Part shown: in pieces, positions 1 to 6,364 of the stretch
Position numbering within the stretch: position 1 is the stretch's first letter
Layout: every line of letters begins with the position of its first letter
NCBI GenBank assembly: GCA_021828935.1
Contig: JAJZCU010000005.1
Coordinates: 1 to 15,521 of the forward strand
Length of the DNA stretch: 15,521 bases
Direction: 5' to 3'
DNA from: Planctomycetota bacterium
GTDB taxonomy: Bacteria > Planctomycetota > Phycisphaerae > WQYP01
Notes under the pieces: model-generated
What the model saw: only the letters and a program-made list of their open reading frames with translations
What the model was told of the DNA's origin: nothing
Database searches by the model: none
Position numbers and translations under genes: made by a program

Positions 1-27
1 CGCGTTGACCAAAACTTCCACTACCGC
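1..27. repeat. Left arm of an exact 27-bp inverted repeat ending at the window edge
   Basis: Bases 1-27 are the exact reverse complement of 606-632, which encodes the N-box of the histidine kinase. Identity stops at base 28 (bases 28-30 all mismatch) and cannot be followed left of base 1. A coding N-box segment copied in inverted orientation exactly at a sequence end is more like a k-mer fold-back at a contig end than biology, but a real inverted partial duplication is not excluded. Confidence 0.85.
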
Positions 28-47
28 TGCTATGCGGGCGGCAGCCC

Positions 48-1118
48 GTGGGCGGCATGGTCTGGCCGCGCGCCGGCCAACCGCCGGAGTTGCTAGGGAA
101 TTCAGACTTGCTCTTGGTGAGCCGATCGTGGGGCATGACCTTGCGCATGGCGCAGGGCCGCGAACATCAGAATGTGTTGACCGAGGCCCTGACCGCTTCC
201 AACCATGAACTGGGAGCATTGCAACAACAAATGGTACGCGCCCGGAGCCTGGCCCACTTGGGCGAGATGGCGGCCGGCGCGGCGCACGAAATGAATAATC
301 CTCTGGCCGTGGTCTGCGGGCGCGCCCAGTTGCTGGCCGGAAAGCTTTCCGATCCTGCCGCCAAACAAGATGCCCAGCTTATCGCCCAACGAGGCCAACG
401 GCTCAGCCAGATCATCACCGACATGATGGAATTCGCGAAGCCCGAGAAGCCGCACTTGCAGCCCATCGCCCTGTCCGCGCTGGCGGAACAGGCCATTGCT
501 GACGCCGTAATTCGCTGCGGGGGGGCCGAACACACGCCGTCGGTTACGCTCACGGCCGGCCGGGATATACCGGCGGCCATGCTTGATGCAACGCAGATTC
601 GCAAGGCGGTAGTGGAAGTTTTGGTCAACGCGCTACAAGCGGCGCAGGCCGGGCAGAACGCGGCAGGCGCCCAGGCGGTGCGCGTGCTGGTGCAGCATGA
701 CCCTTTGGACGAGCAAATTATTATTCAGGTCATCGACCGAGGCCCGGGCATGACCGAAGCCACCGCGCGGCAAGCCTTTGCGCCGTTTTTCTCATCCAAA
801 CCGGCCGGACGACAACGCGGCATGGGCCTGTCCAAGGCGTTGCGCTGGGTGGAACTGCACGGAGGCACCATACGTCTGGATTCAATGCCAAATGGCGGAA
901 CAACGGCCGTGATCATTCTTCCGGTAAACCATGGCGCGGCCAGCGCCGCCGACAAAAGTGCGATAGCGGCGCCCGCCACGACCGCCCCTGTGTCCGGCAC
1001 GGTTGGGCCACGGTTGAACTCCCCGGCCGCGGGGCCGTCCGCTGAGGCTTTAACGCCGCAAATTCTTTCACAAAACATGGCTCCGGGCCCGCAAGCCACC
1101 CCGGTCTTAAGTCGATAA
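48..1118 (+). CDS. Sensor histidine kinase, C-terminal part (5'-truncated at window edge)
   Basis: Transmitter half of a two-component histidine kinase, which autophosphorylates a histidine and passes the phosphate to a receiver protein. Numbered from the GTG used here (356 aa), residues about 25-65 are a helical linker. The H-box is around H80 (GAAHEMNNPL), the N-box around N194 (VEVLVNALQAAQ), the G1 box at D230 (DRGPGM), and the G2 box is GMGLSKAL near 258-265. Residues 295-356 are a low-complexity Ala/Pro tail. No input domain is visible. The linker resembles those I associate with planctomycete HDOD/GAF-coupled kinases, so the sensor probably lies upstream. The frame is open only back to base 9 (TGA at 6-8), and bases 1-27 may be an assembly artefact, so this GTG is a placeholder start. 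The receiver-GAF gene 125 bp downstream is its likely partner. Kinase call is firm; full architecture is inferred. Confidence 0.9.
   Translation: MGGMVWPRAGQPPELLGNSDLLLVSRSWGMTLRMAQGREHQNVLTEALTASNHELGALQQQMVRARSLAHLGEMAAGAAHEMNNPLAVVCGRAQLLAGKLSDPAAKQDAQLIAQRGQRLSQIITDMMEFAKPEKPHLQPIALSALAEQAIADAVIRCGGAEHTPSVTLTAGRDIPAAMLDATQIRKAVVEVLVNALQAAQAGQNAAGAQAVRVLVQHDPLDEQIIIQVIDRGPGMTEATARQAFAPFFSSKPAGRQRGMGLSKALRWVELHGGTIRLDSMPNGGTTAVIILPVNHGAASAADKSAIAAPATTAPVSGTVGPRLNSPAAGPSAEALTPQILSQNMAPGPQATPVLSR
606..632. repeat. Right arm of the exact 27-bp inverted repeat (inside the kinase N-box)
   Basis: This segment encodes the N-box of the histidine kinase (around N194) and is the exact reverse complement of bases 1-27. 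Here it lies in an intact reading frame, so it is the parental copy; the left-edge copy has no matching coding context. Confidence 0.85.
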
Positions 1119-1243
1119 CTTTATTAGGCCCGCGGACCGTGCGGCCCGGCTGGTAATACGCCGGTCCGGCTCCGCCTGCGACGCGCCGATGAATGGCGCC
1201 GCCGGGCCAACGGAGCTTCAGTATCACTTAAAAGGGAGAAAGC

Positions 1244-2377
1244 ATGGCTTCCAGCCTCCACGCCGTTCCCGGCGGTTCGACTGAAACCTTGGAAATTCTG
1301 GTCATTGACGACACCCCCGCCGCGCCGGAGGCCATTCGGGATGCGTTGTCCGCAGAAGGGGCCTGCGTGCGCGCCGTGGCCTCGGCCCAGCAAGCGCTCG
1401 ACGAAATCCGCCGCCGCGCCGCCCACGTAGCCATTGTAAACATGGATGCCCCCTGCGCTTTAGGCGGAATGGGCGCCGCAACATTGGAATCACTGCATCG
1501 GGACTGCCCGGATGTGCAAACACTGGCGCTAACCAATCAGCGACAGGCGGACATCTGTTTATCCGCTTGGCGCGCCGGGGCCGGCGATCTGCTGTTCTTC
1601 CCGGCGGACGCCGCAGCGCTACGTCAATTGGTGACGGCGGCGCGGCAGCGGCTGGCGCGGCAGCAACAGGTTGCCCACCGCAATGAGCGCCTGCGTGACA
1701 TGTGCCGACGCTTAAGTAAATCGCGCCAGGAGATCAGCCGCCAGGTGGATGTGCTGTGCCAGGATTTGGTGAAAGGCTACCAGACGCTCGCGGAGCAACT
1801 GCAGCACAGTCAGGAGCATCTGGAATTTTCACAGACCCTGCGCGGCGACCTGAATATCGAATCGCTATTAAGAAAGACTATGTCTTATCTTCTTAACAAG
1901 CTTGGCGCGGTGAACGCCGTGGTGTTTCTGCCCGGAACCGACAATGTTTTCCTGCTGGGCGCCTATTTGCGTCACGACACGGAATCGGATGAGGCCTTGA
2001 TTGCGGGCATTCGCGATACGCTGGTGCGCCAAGTGACCACGCGGGAGGAACAATTGCATTTGGAGAACGACGCCCAGGCACGGGACGCGTTCGCGCACGA
2101 TTTTGGCATGCTCACCGGCCGGTGCTGGTCCGCCACGGCGCTGCGCGCCCCCGAAGCCGATGACCGCGAGTGCATGGGCGCGCTGGTGATGTTCCGCAAT
2201 CAGGATCGTCCGCTGACCGTCGCCGACCGGCAAACCGCCGCCGGCGTGTCCGATATACTCGCGGCGCAGTTGGCGAAAGTCATCCGCATTCATCACCGGG
2301 GCGATCTGACCATGGAAGATTTAGGTGACGCTCCTGAATCCTTTGAACAAAACGACGACAGTTTTCCAGAAAGCTGA
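1244..2377 (+). CDS. Receiver-like (degenerate) plus GAF domain signalling protein
   Basis: A 377-residue cytoplasmic protein. Residues 17-135 have a CheY-like receiver fold pattern: acidic pair D22-D23 in VIDD, threonine T97 ending strand 4, and P70 after strand 3. The phospho-acceptor position, four residues before P70, is N66, and the strand-5 Lys of the usual KP is F119 (LLFFP). The domain is therefore probably not phosphorylated in the normal way; D68 is two residues off register. Residues 140-195 are a charged, Gln-rich helix, likely a coiled coil. Residues 200-350 look like a GAF ligand-binding domain (VVFLPGTDN, GALVMF). There is no DNA-binding or catalytic output domain. The start is supported by GGGAG at 1234-1238, five bases before ATG. 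It follows the histidine kinase on the same strand and is probably co-transcribed, acting as an adaptor or scaffold for it (inference). The GAF ligand is unknown. Confidence 0.85.
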   Translation: MASSLHAVPGGSTETLEILVIDDTPAAPEAIRDALSAEGACVRAVASAQQALDEIRRRAAHVAIVNMDAPCALGGMGAATLESLHRDCPDVQTLALTNQRQADICLSAWRAGAGDLLFFPADAAALRQLVTAARQRLARQQQVAHRNERLRDMCRRLSKSRQEISRQVDVLCQDLVKGYQTLAEQLQHSQEHLEFSQTLRGDLNIESLLRKTMSYLLNKLGAVNAVVFLPGTDNVFLLGAYLRHDTESDEALIAGIRDTLVRQVTTREEQLHLENDAQARDAFAHDFGMLTGRCWSATALRAPEADDRECMGALVMFRNQDRPLTVADRQTAAGVSDILAAQLAKVIRIHHRGDLTMEDLGDAPESFEQNDDSFPES

Positions 2378-2509
2378 CCACGCAATGGGGTTTTATACGC
2401 AGGCGTGTTTTCCGCCACGCCGGGGCATCCGGATGTCCGCAACCCCCTCGCCGCTTGCGAGCCGTGGTTTAAGAATCGGTTAAACCCGGCAGCGCTAGAC
2501 CGATAATTT

Positions 2510-2539
2510 CTGGCAATACCCTCCGTCGCCGGATATACT
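2510..2539 (+). promoter_or_regulatory. Candidate sigma-70-type promoter CTGGCA-N18-TATACT
   Basis: A -35-like CTGGCA (2510-2515, four of six to TTGACA) lies 18 bases before a -10-like TATACT (2534-2539, five of six to TATAAT). The predicted transcript start is near 2546-2548. The first gene downstream is the GT4 transferase at 2830, which would have a leader of about 280 bases. The same arrangement recurs before nuoI (5702-5731). Confidence 0.45.
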
Positions 2540-2547
2540 TGTGCCAG

Positions 2548-2589
2548 ATGAAGGTTCTAGCCAGCAAGTTCCTGAGGGGGGTCTGCTGA
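2548..2589 (+). other. Possible 13-codon leaderless ORF at the transcript start
   Basis: ATG at 2548 opens a 13-residue frame (MKVLASKFLRGVC) ended by TGA at 2587-2589. The ATG lies nine bases after the -10 box, essentially at the predicted transcript start, so it would be read leaderless; there is no Shine-Dalgarno. It could be a leader peptide of the GT4 transcript or chance. Confidence 0.2.
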
Positions 2590-2619
2590 GGCGCCACAAC
2601 GCCCGCGCCCACGGTGCAA

Positions 2620-2655
2620 TTCAGGTTCGCTTGAACTTTTACGCCGTTTTTTTTT
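2620..2655 (+). terminator. Hairpin with T-runs: possible terminator or attenuator
   Basis: Arms TTCAGG (2620-2625) and CTTGAA (2630-2635) pair over six bases with one G-T wobble around a TTCG loop. They are followed by TTTT at 2637-2640 and T9 at 2647-2655. The stem is short and the long T-run sits 11 bases downstream, so termination is uncertain. With the promoter at 2510-2539 it would define a short RNA of about 95-110 nt ahead of the GT4 gene. Confidence 0.3.
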
Positions 2656-2829
2656 GGCTAAATTCGATCAACGCACCCACAAAAGCGGGCGGCGCCGCTG
2701 ACCGATAAAATAATTGCGTTGGCCTGTTCGCAGGCGCAACACCGGTGCAGGACGAACGGGAAGATGCACCGGGATCAGGGCCCGGAACGCCAAGAGAGTT
2801 TCTGCCATAACCAAGGAAACCCACACCCT

Positions 2830-4125
2830 ATGGCCCCAGCGACTGCCCTAGCTCCGCTTACCCCCACAACGGTGTTGACCCCGTTCATGCCGGTGTTTTA
2901 TGTGTCATTTCTTGTGACACTGATATTAACGCCGCTGATGCGGGCGTTGGCGCACCGCAATGGAATTGTGGACGTGCCGGACGGTCGCCGCAAGGTTCAC
3001 ACCCAGCCCATTGCTTACTTAGGCGGCGTGGCCACGTTTTTTGGGTGGCTGGCCGGCATCACGATTTCGGCGTTCATCCCCGTACCGCACGAAGGCCGGC
3101 ATTTGGCGTTGCTGGTGCCGCCGGGCGTGCTCATGGGCGCGCTGACGGTCATGCTCTTCGGCCTGATGGATGACGTTTATGGCCTGCCCCCGCGAATCAA
3201 GCTATTTGGGCAATTCCTGGCCGGCGTATTTTTGTTCTTATTTTCGATTGATCCGCAGGGATTCATTGGCATCCGCCTGGACATGGCCAACATGTTGATC
3301 ATGCCGCTGGAACGCTACGGCGTGATCAGCCCGTTTCAAGTCGCATCCCCCCATTTGTACGCCATTATCGCCACGGCCCTCAGCGCCGCGCTGGTGATTT
3401 TTATTATTGTCAGTTGCTGCAATGCCACCAACCTGCTGGACGGCCTGGACGGGTTATGCAGCGGCGTAACGGGAATTATGGCCGTGGGCTACCTGGTTCT
3501 GGCGGTGCATTTGGCTATTACCAATATACCGTCGCCGGGCGTGATGTCCGTAGACCCCACGCGCCTGACCCTGGCCCTGGCCCTGCTGGGCGCGGTGCTG
3601 GGTTTCCTACCGTTTAATTTTAACCCCGCCAGCATTTTCATGGGCGATACGGGCAGCATGTTTTTAGGCTTTATCTGCGGCACCATGATTGTGATGTTCG
3701 GCGCGGACGGCATTGCCCGCTGGTTTTTGGGCGCGGTGGTGGTCTTTGGCCTGCCGATGTTGGACACCTTGCTGGCCATCGTGCGGCGCAAGCTTAATGG
3801 GCGACCAATTTTCTCCGCTGATTCCAGCCATTTTCACCATTTTCTCATTCGCCGGGGCATGAGCGTACGCAAGGCGGTATTGATCAGCTACGGGGTGGCG
3901 GCGCTGTTTGTAAGTTTCGCGTTGGTGGTGGTGGTCATACCGACGCGCCTGGCTTTGGGCGTGTACATGGTGCTGTTTGGCTGGCTGGTGGTCAGCGCGT
4001 TTAAGCTGGGCATGGTATTCCAACAAAAATCTGTTTCACCCGTGAACCGTACTATTATCAGCTTGGAAAGCCCGCACCAGGAAGCCATCAACGAAAACCA
4101 GGTGGCCGCCAAGCTGGCGTCTTAA
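2830..4125 (+). CDS. WecA/TagO-type undecaprenyl-phosphate glycosyl-1-phosphate transferase (GT4 family)
   Basis: Polytopic inner-membrane enzyme of the MraY/WecA family. It transfers a sugar-1-phosphate (GlcNAc-1-P in WecA/TagO) from a UDP-sugar to undecaprenyl phosphate, the first committed step of many lipid-linked glycans. Residues 1-431 carry all the family motifs in order: DVPDGRRKVH...LGG (48-66), the Mg-binding LMDD (D114, D115) followed by R122-K124, NATNLLDGLDGL (198-209), FNFNPASIFMGDTGS (262-276), and the His loop HFHH (334-337) after RRKLNGRPIF. The absence of the MurNAc-pentapeptide features and the WecA-like His loop favour WecA/TagO over MraY. About ten hydrophobic segments span 20-398. 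ATG 2830 has AAGGA at 2813-2817, 12 bases upstream; an open frame continues back to 2719 but has no membrane-protein character, and M20 (2887) is an alternative. The secreted TPR-like protein starts 45 bp downstream and may be co-transcribed. Confidence 0.93.
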   Translation: MAPATALAPLTPTTVLTPFMPVFYVSFLVTLILTPLMRALAHRNGIVDVPDGRRKVHTQPIAYLGGVATFFGWLAGITISAFIPVPHEGRHLALLVPPGVLMGALTVMLFGLMDDVYGLPPRIKLFGQFLAGVFLFLFSIDPQGFIGIRLDMANMLIMPLERYGVISPFQVASPHLYAIIATALSAALVIFIIVSCCNATNLLDGLDGLCSGVTGIMAVGYLVLAVHLAITNIPSPGVMSVDPTRLTLALALLGAVLGFLPFNFNPASIFMGDTGSMFLGFICGTMIVMFGADGIARWFLGAVVVFGLPMLDTLLAIVRRKLNGRPIFSADSSHFHHFLIRRGMSVRKAVLISYGVAALFVSFALVVVVIPTRLALGVYMVLFGWLVVSAFKLGMVFQQKSVSPVNRTIISLESPHQEAINENQVAAKLAS

Positions 4126-4170
4126 ACGCCGCCCAGACGGGCGCCGCGCAAGAGATTGGATAACGCAACC

Positions 4171-4926
4171 ATGGCCTGCAGTATTATTTGCAAAAGATTT
4201 TCCCGCATGGTCGTCGGCGCCGCCATGGCGACGCTGTTGCCATTGGCGCTGACGAGGGGCGGATGCGCGCGCGCTCAGGAATCTGCGGCGTTGGGCTTTA
4301 CGAGCTCCGTGAACCCGCGGAACGCCGGCGCGGCGATCAATCTGGACATTCCGTTGGAAAGCGTTGCCCCGGCCCAGGCAACAACCGCTGCGGCCAGCAT
4401 TGCCGCGCTGCCGGCGCGCGAACGCCTGGTCGTGAGAAAAGCCATCGCGCGTTTTAATTCCGGCGAGTACCGCGCCGCCACGCGCACCCTGCGCCCCACC
4501 GTGGAAGACGAGCGCGCCACTCCCGCTGTTCGCCAGTTTTATGCCATTACCCTGTTTGCGCAAGATCGCGTCTCAACGGCGGCCTATGAACTGTTGCGCG
4601 CCGCGAAGAAGAATCCCCGTGGCTTTTTTCATAATGCATTCGTGAAACAGGCCTATCGGCACAATTCCGATTTTGCCAGCCACCTGCGGCGCGCCCGGCG
4701 CTATTGCCGCCACACGCATCAGGCGGAACTGGGCCTTCTTGGGGCGTATTATCAATATTTGGCGGGGCATAAAACCGCCGCCGCGCAGGCGCTGGCGCTG
4801 ATCAAACCGCGCCGCCGCGACAAAACCTGCATCGCCGCCCTGCGCGTGCAGCTGCGGCAAATCATCGCCGCCGCCCACGCCGCGCGCACGCCCGCCGTGG
4901 CTACAAGCGCTCCCCTTAAAAAATAA
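4171..4926 (+). CDS. Exported TPR-like helical repeat protein of unknown function
   Basis: 251 residues from ATG 4171. The N-terminus has a basic n-region (KRFSR, 8-12), a hydrophobic stretch (13-28) and an ARA|QE cleavage site near residue 35, so it is probably Sec-exported; GGC at 30-32 does not fit a lipobox well. After a low-complexity spacer (40-80), residues 82-145 form paired amphipathic helices of tetratricopeptide style (AIARFNSGEYRAATRTLRP; then FYAITLFAQDRVSTAAYELL). A further pair lies at 185-210 (GLLGAYYQYLAGHKTAAAQA). The C-terminus is Arg/Ala-rich. A weak GGA at 4158-4160 lies 10 bases before the ATG; TTG 4156 would add five residues. The 45-bp gap from the GT4 gene suggests one transcript, so a periplasmic scaffold role in glycan or envelope assembly is possible but only inferred. 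I do not recognise a named family. Confidence 0.75.
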   Translation: MACSIICKRFSRMVVGAAMATLLPLALTRGGCARAQESAALGFTSSVNPRNAGAAINLDIPLESVAPAQATTAAASIAALPARERLVVRKAIARFNSGEYRAATRTLRPTVEDERATPAVRQFYAITLFAQDRVSTAAYELLRAAKKNPRGFFHNAFVKQAYRHNSDFASHLRRARRYCRHTHQAELGLLGAYYQYLAGHKTAAAQALALIKPRRRDKTCIAALRVQLRQIIAAAHAARTPAVATSAPLKK

Positions 4927-5038
4927 TCACCCATTCGGCCGCTGGCGCCCCGCCATCCAAGTGGAGGCGCCGTGCCCCCTGGTCCGTAGAGAAACTTTTC
5001 GTGCCTGTGGCCCATCCCCCATTTCTGCGTCCGCGGCA

Positions 5039-5066
5039 TTGAGCACCCGCGCCCCGCGCGTATAAT
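5039..5066 (+). promoter_or_regulatory. Strong sigma-70-type promoter TTGAGC-N16-TATAAT (Rieske gene)
   Basis: A perfect TATAAT (5061-5066) sits 16 bases after TTGAGC (5039-5044, four of six). The predicted start is near 5073, giving a 45-base leader to the Rieske ATG at 5118. It is the best promoter match I found in the window. Confidence 0.65.
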
Positions 5067-5117
5067 GCACGCACCGTGGCCGCAATGAGCGCCTGCGCGA
5101 ATTTGGAGTCCACACCC

Positions 5118-5615
5118 ATGCCAACAGATGAAACCGATCCGGAAATTTCCCGTCGAACCATGCTCAGCTCCGGCGCAAAAAAGGCCATCGGGCTGACCGT
5201 GCTCGCCGGCGCGGTGGCCGGCCTGGCGGCCTGCGCCATGGATATGCCCACCCGTCCGGAAGTCACCTCCGGTGTGGTGAATATTGGTCCCGCCGCGGAC
5301 TACCCGGCCGGAACCGTCGATTCGCAATATGTTAAAAAATACGGCGTCTGCATCAGCAACGACGGCGGCACAATTACCGCCATCAGCCCCGTCTGCACGC
5401 ACCGGGGATGCTTAACGCACTGGAATCCAAACAAAAACGAGTTTATCTGCCCCTGTCACGGCAGCCGGTATGACATTGAAGGGCTGGTGGTTCACGGCCC
5501 GGCCACGCATCCGCTGCATCGCGTGCCGACGCTTCGCAGCGCCGACGGCACACTGTCGGTAAATCTCACCGCGTTAAACAGCCAGCCCTATCCGTTTCAG
5601 AAGCACCGGGAGTGA
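5118..5615 (+). CDS. Rieske 2Fe-2S protein with twin-arginine signal
   Basis: 165-residue Rieske iron-sulfur protein; such proteins carry electrons from quinol to cytochrome c1/f-type acceptors in bc complexes. Box I is CTHRGC (C93, H95 ligands; C98 disulfide) and box II is CPCHGS (C111, H114 ligands; C113 disulfide), so the cluster site is complete. The N-terminus has a twin-arginine motif SRRTML (11-16) and a hydrophobic segment (23-40), fitting Tat export with folded cofactor. That segment ends in LAAC (36-39), which also fits a lipobox, so the anchor could be lipid rather than a helix. ATG 5118 is chosen because GGAG at 5105-5108 lies nine bases upstream and the promoter -10 is at 5061-5066; an open frame back to 5076 would start at the transcript start. 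No cytochrome b or c gene is adjacent. Membership of a bc-type or alternative complex cannot be decided here. Confidence 0.9.
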   Translation: MPTDETDPEISRRTMLSSGAKKAIGLTVLAGAVAGLAACAMDMPTRPEVTSGVVNIGPAADYPAGTVDSQYVKKYGVCISNDGGTITAISPVCTHRGCLTHWNPNKNEFICPCHGSRYDIEGLVVHGPATHPLHRVPTLRSADGTLSVNLTALNSQPYPFQKHRE

Positions 5616-5701
5616 ACCCAGATGGCGCATAACCCGGTGATGGAAATCCCGGGCCACTTTCCGCCCGCGTAGCGCTCCTGCCGTTCGGGTGACATTTGAC
5701 G

Positions 5702-5731
5702 CTGGCATCGGCCACAGTTGGCCCTTATAGT
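5702..5731 (+). promoter_or_regulatory. Candidate sigma-70-type promoter CTGGCA-N18-TATAGT (nuoI)
   Basis: CTGGCA (5702-5707) and TATAGT (5726-5731) are 18 bases apart, the same layout as at 2510-2539. The predicted start is about 5738, some 29 bases before the nuoI ATG. A TTGACG overlaps just upstream (5696-5701), but its 24-base distance to the -10 is too long. It suggests nuoI is expressed independently of the Rieske gene. Confidence 0.45.
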
Positions 5732-5766
5732 AATACACGCGATGCAGTGCATGATTTGGCGAACGC

Positions 5767-6300
5767 ATGAAACCTGAAGACATTATCGAATTACAGCCCC
5801 CCAAACTCGGGCCGATGGAAAACATTTTCGTCCCCGCCATCCTGGCTGGCCTGGGCACCACCATTATGCATTTGTTCAAATCGGTAGGCGGGAATACCCG
5901 CACGATGCAATATCCCGAGGAACGCCGGGAGGACATGCCCGTTTTGGAAGGAGGCATGGACATTCAAAAATACCGCGGCGTGCATCGTCTCAATCGCGAT
6001 GAACAGGGCCGCGTGAAATGCGTGGCCTGTTACATGTGCGCCACGGCCTGCCCCGCCCATTGCATCCACATTGTCGGTGACGCGGCGCCCTGGGCGGACC
6101 GCGAAAAATATCCCATTAAGTTTGACATTGACGAATTGCGCTGCATTTATTGCGGCATGTGCGAAGAAGCCTGCCCCGTGGACGCCATTGAATTAACTTA
6201 TGAGTACGACATCGTAGGCTTGACGCGCCAGGAAATGGTGTTTGACAAGGAAAAGCTGCTGGCCATGTACGATAAGACCGCGGCGCGTAAGCCGATGTGA
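5767..6300 (+). CDS. nuoI: NADH-quinone oxidoreductase subunit I (NuoI-type 2x[4Fe-4S] ferredoxin)
   Basis: 177 residues. In complex I this subunit carries clusters N6a and N6b, which pass electrons from the peripheral arm toward the quinone site. Two complete CxxCxxCxxxCP motifs are present: C85, C88, C91, C95 (CVACYMCATACP) and C126, C129, C132, C136 (CIYCGMCEEACP). NuoI hallmarks include an N-terminal amphipathic membrane-contact helix (about 22-40), YRGVHRL (69-75) between the helix and the first cluster, and the EKYPIKFDIDELRCIYCG stretch. Length matches the family. ATG 5767 has no strong Shine-Dalgarno, but the alternatives lie inside the conserved region. No other nuo gene is in the window, so it is either an orphan copy or a detached subunit. 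The HYExAFE gene starts 64 bp downstream and is probably co-transcribed. Confidence 0.92.
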   Translation: MKPEDIIELQPPKLGPMENIFVPAILAGLGTTIMHLFKSVGGNTRTMQYPEERREDMPVLEGGMDIQKYRGVHRLNRDEQGRVKCVACYMCATACPAHCIHIVGDAAPWADREKYPIKFDIDELRCIYCGMCEEACPVDAIELTYEYDIVGLTRQEMVFDKEKLLAMYDKTAARKPM

Positions 6301-6364
6301 ACGCCGGGCAATTTGCGCCGGAAGTAATTCGTGAACAAATATGCCGGGGGGCAGGACGACAAGC

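Larger units (their letters stand above)
2378..2829. other. 452-base non-coding stretch: 3' hairpins, promoter, long leader
   Basis: No protein of convincing composition lies here. The left part has two hairpins after the receiver-GAF gene: arms 2402-2407/2416-2421 (6 bp) and 2447-2451/2457-2461 (5 bp), neither followed by a T-run. The middle has a candidate promoter (2510-2539) and a 13-codon ORF directly after it. Then come a UUCG-loop hairpin (2620-2635) and nine T residues (2647-2655). The rest, up to the GT4 gene, has no recognisable element. It could be a regulated 5' leader or a separate small RNA followed by a leader. Confidence 0.6.

Noticed and set aside
2546..2655. 6S RNA or SRP RNA in the leader
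   Set aside because: The length is too short for 6S RNA, and I could not find the SRP core pattern; no known RNA family can be supported by eye.
2719..2829. N-terminal extension of the glycosyltransferase
   Set aside because: It would place a hydrophilic, Cys/Arg/Gln-rich segment before the first membrane helix; ATG 2830 has a usable Shine-Dalgarno.
5076..5117. N-terminal extension of the Rieske protein from a GTG
   Set aside because: The GTG lies at the predicted transcript start without a ribosome site; ATG 5118 has GGAG at the right distance and a normal Tat n-region.
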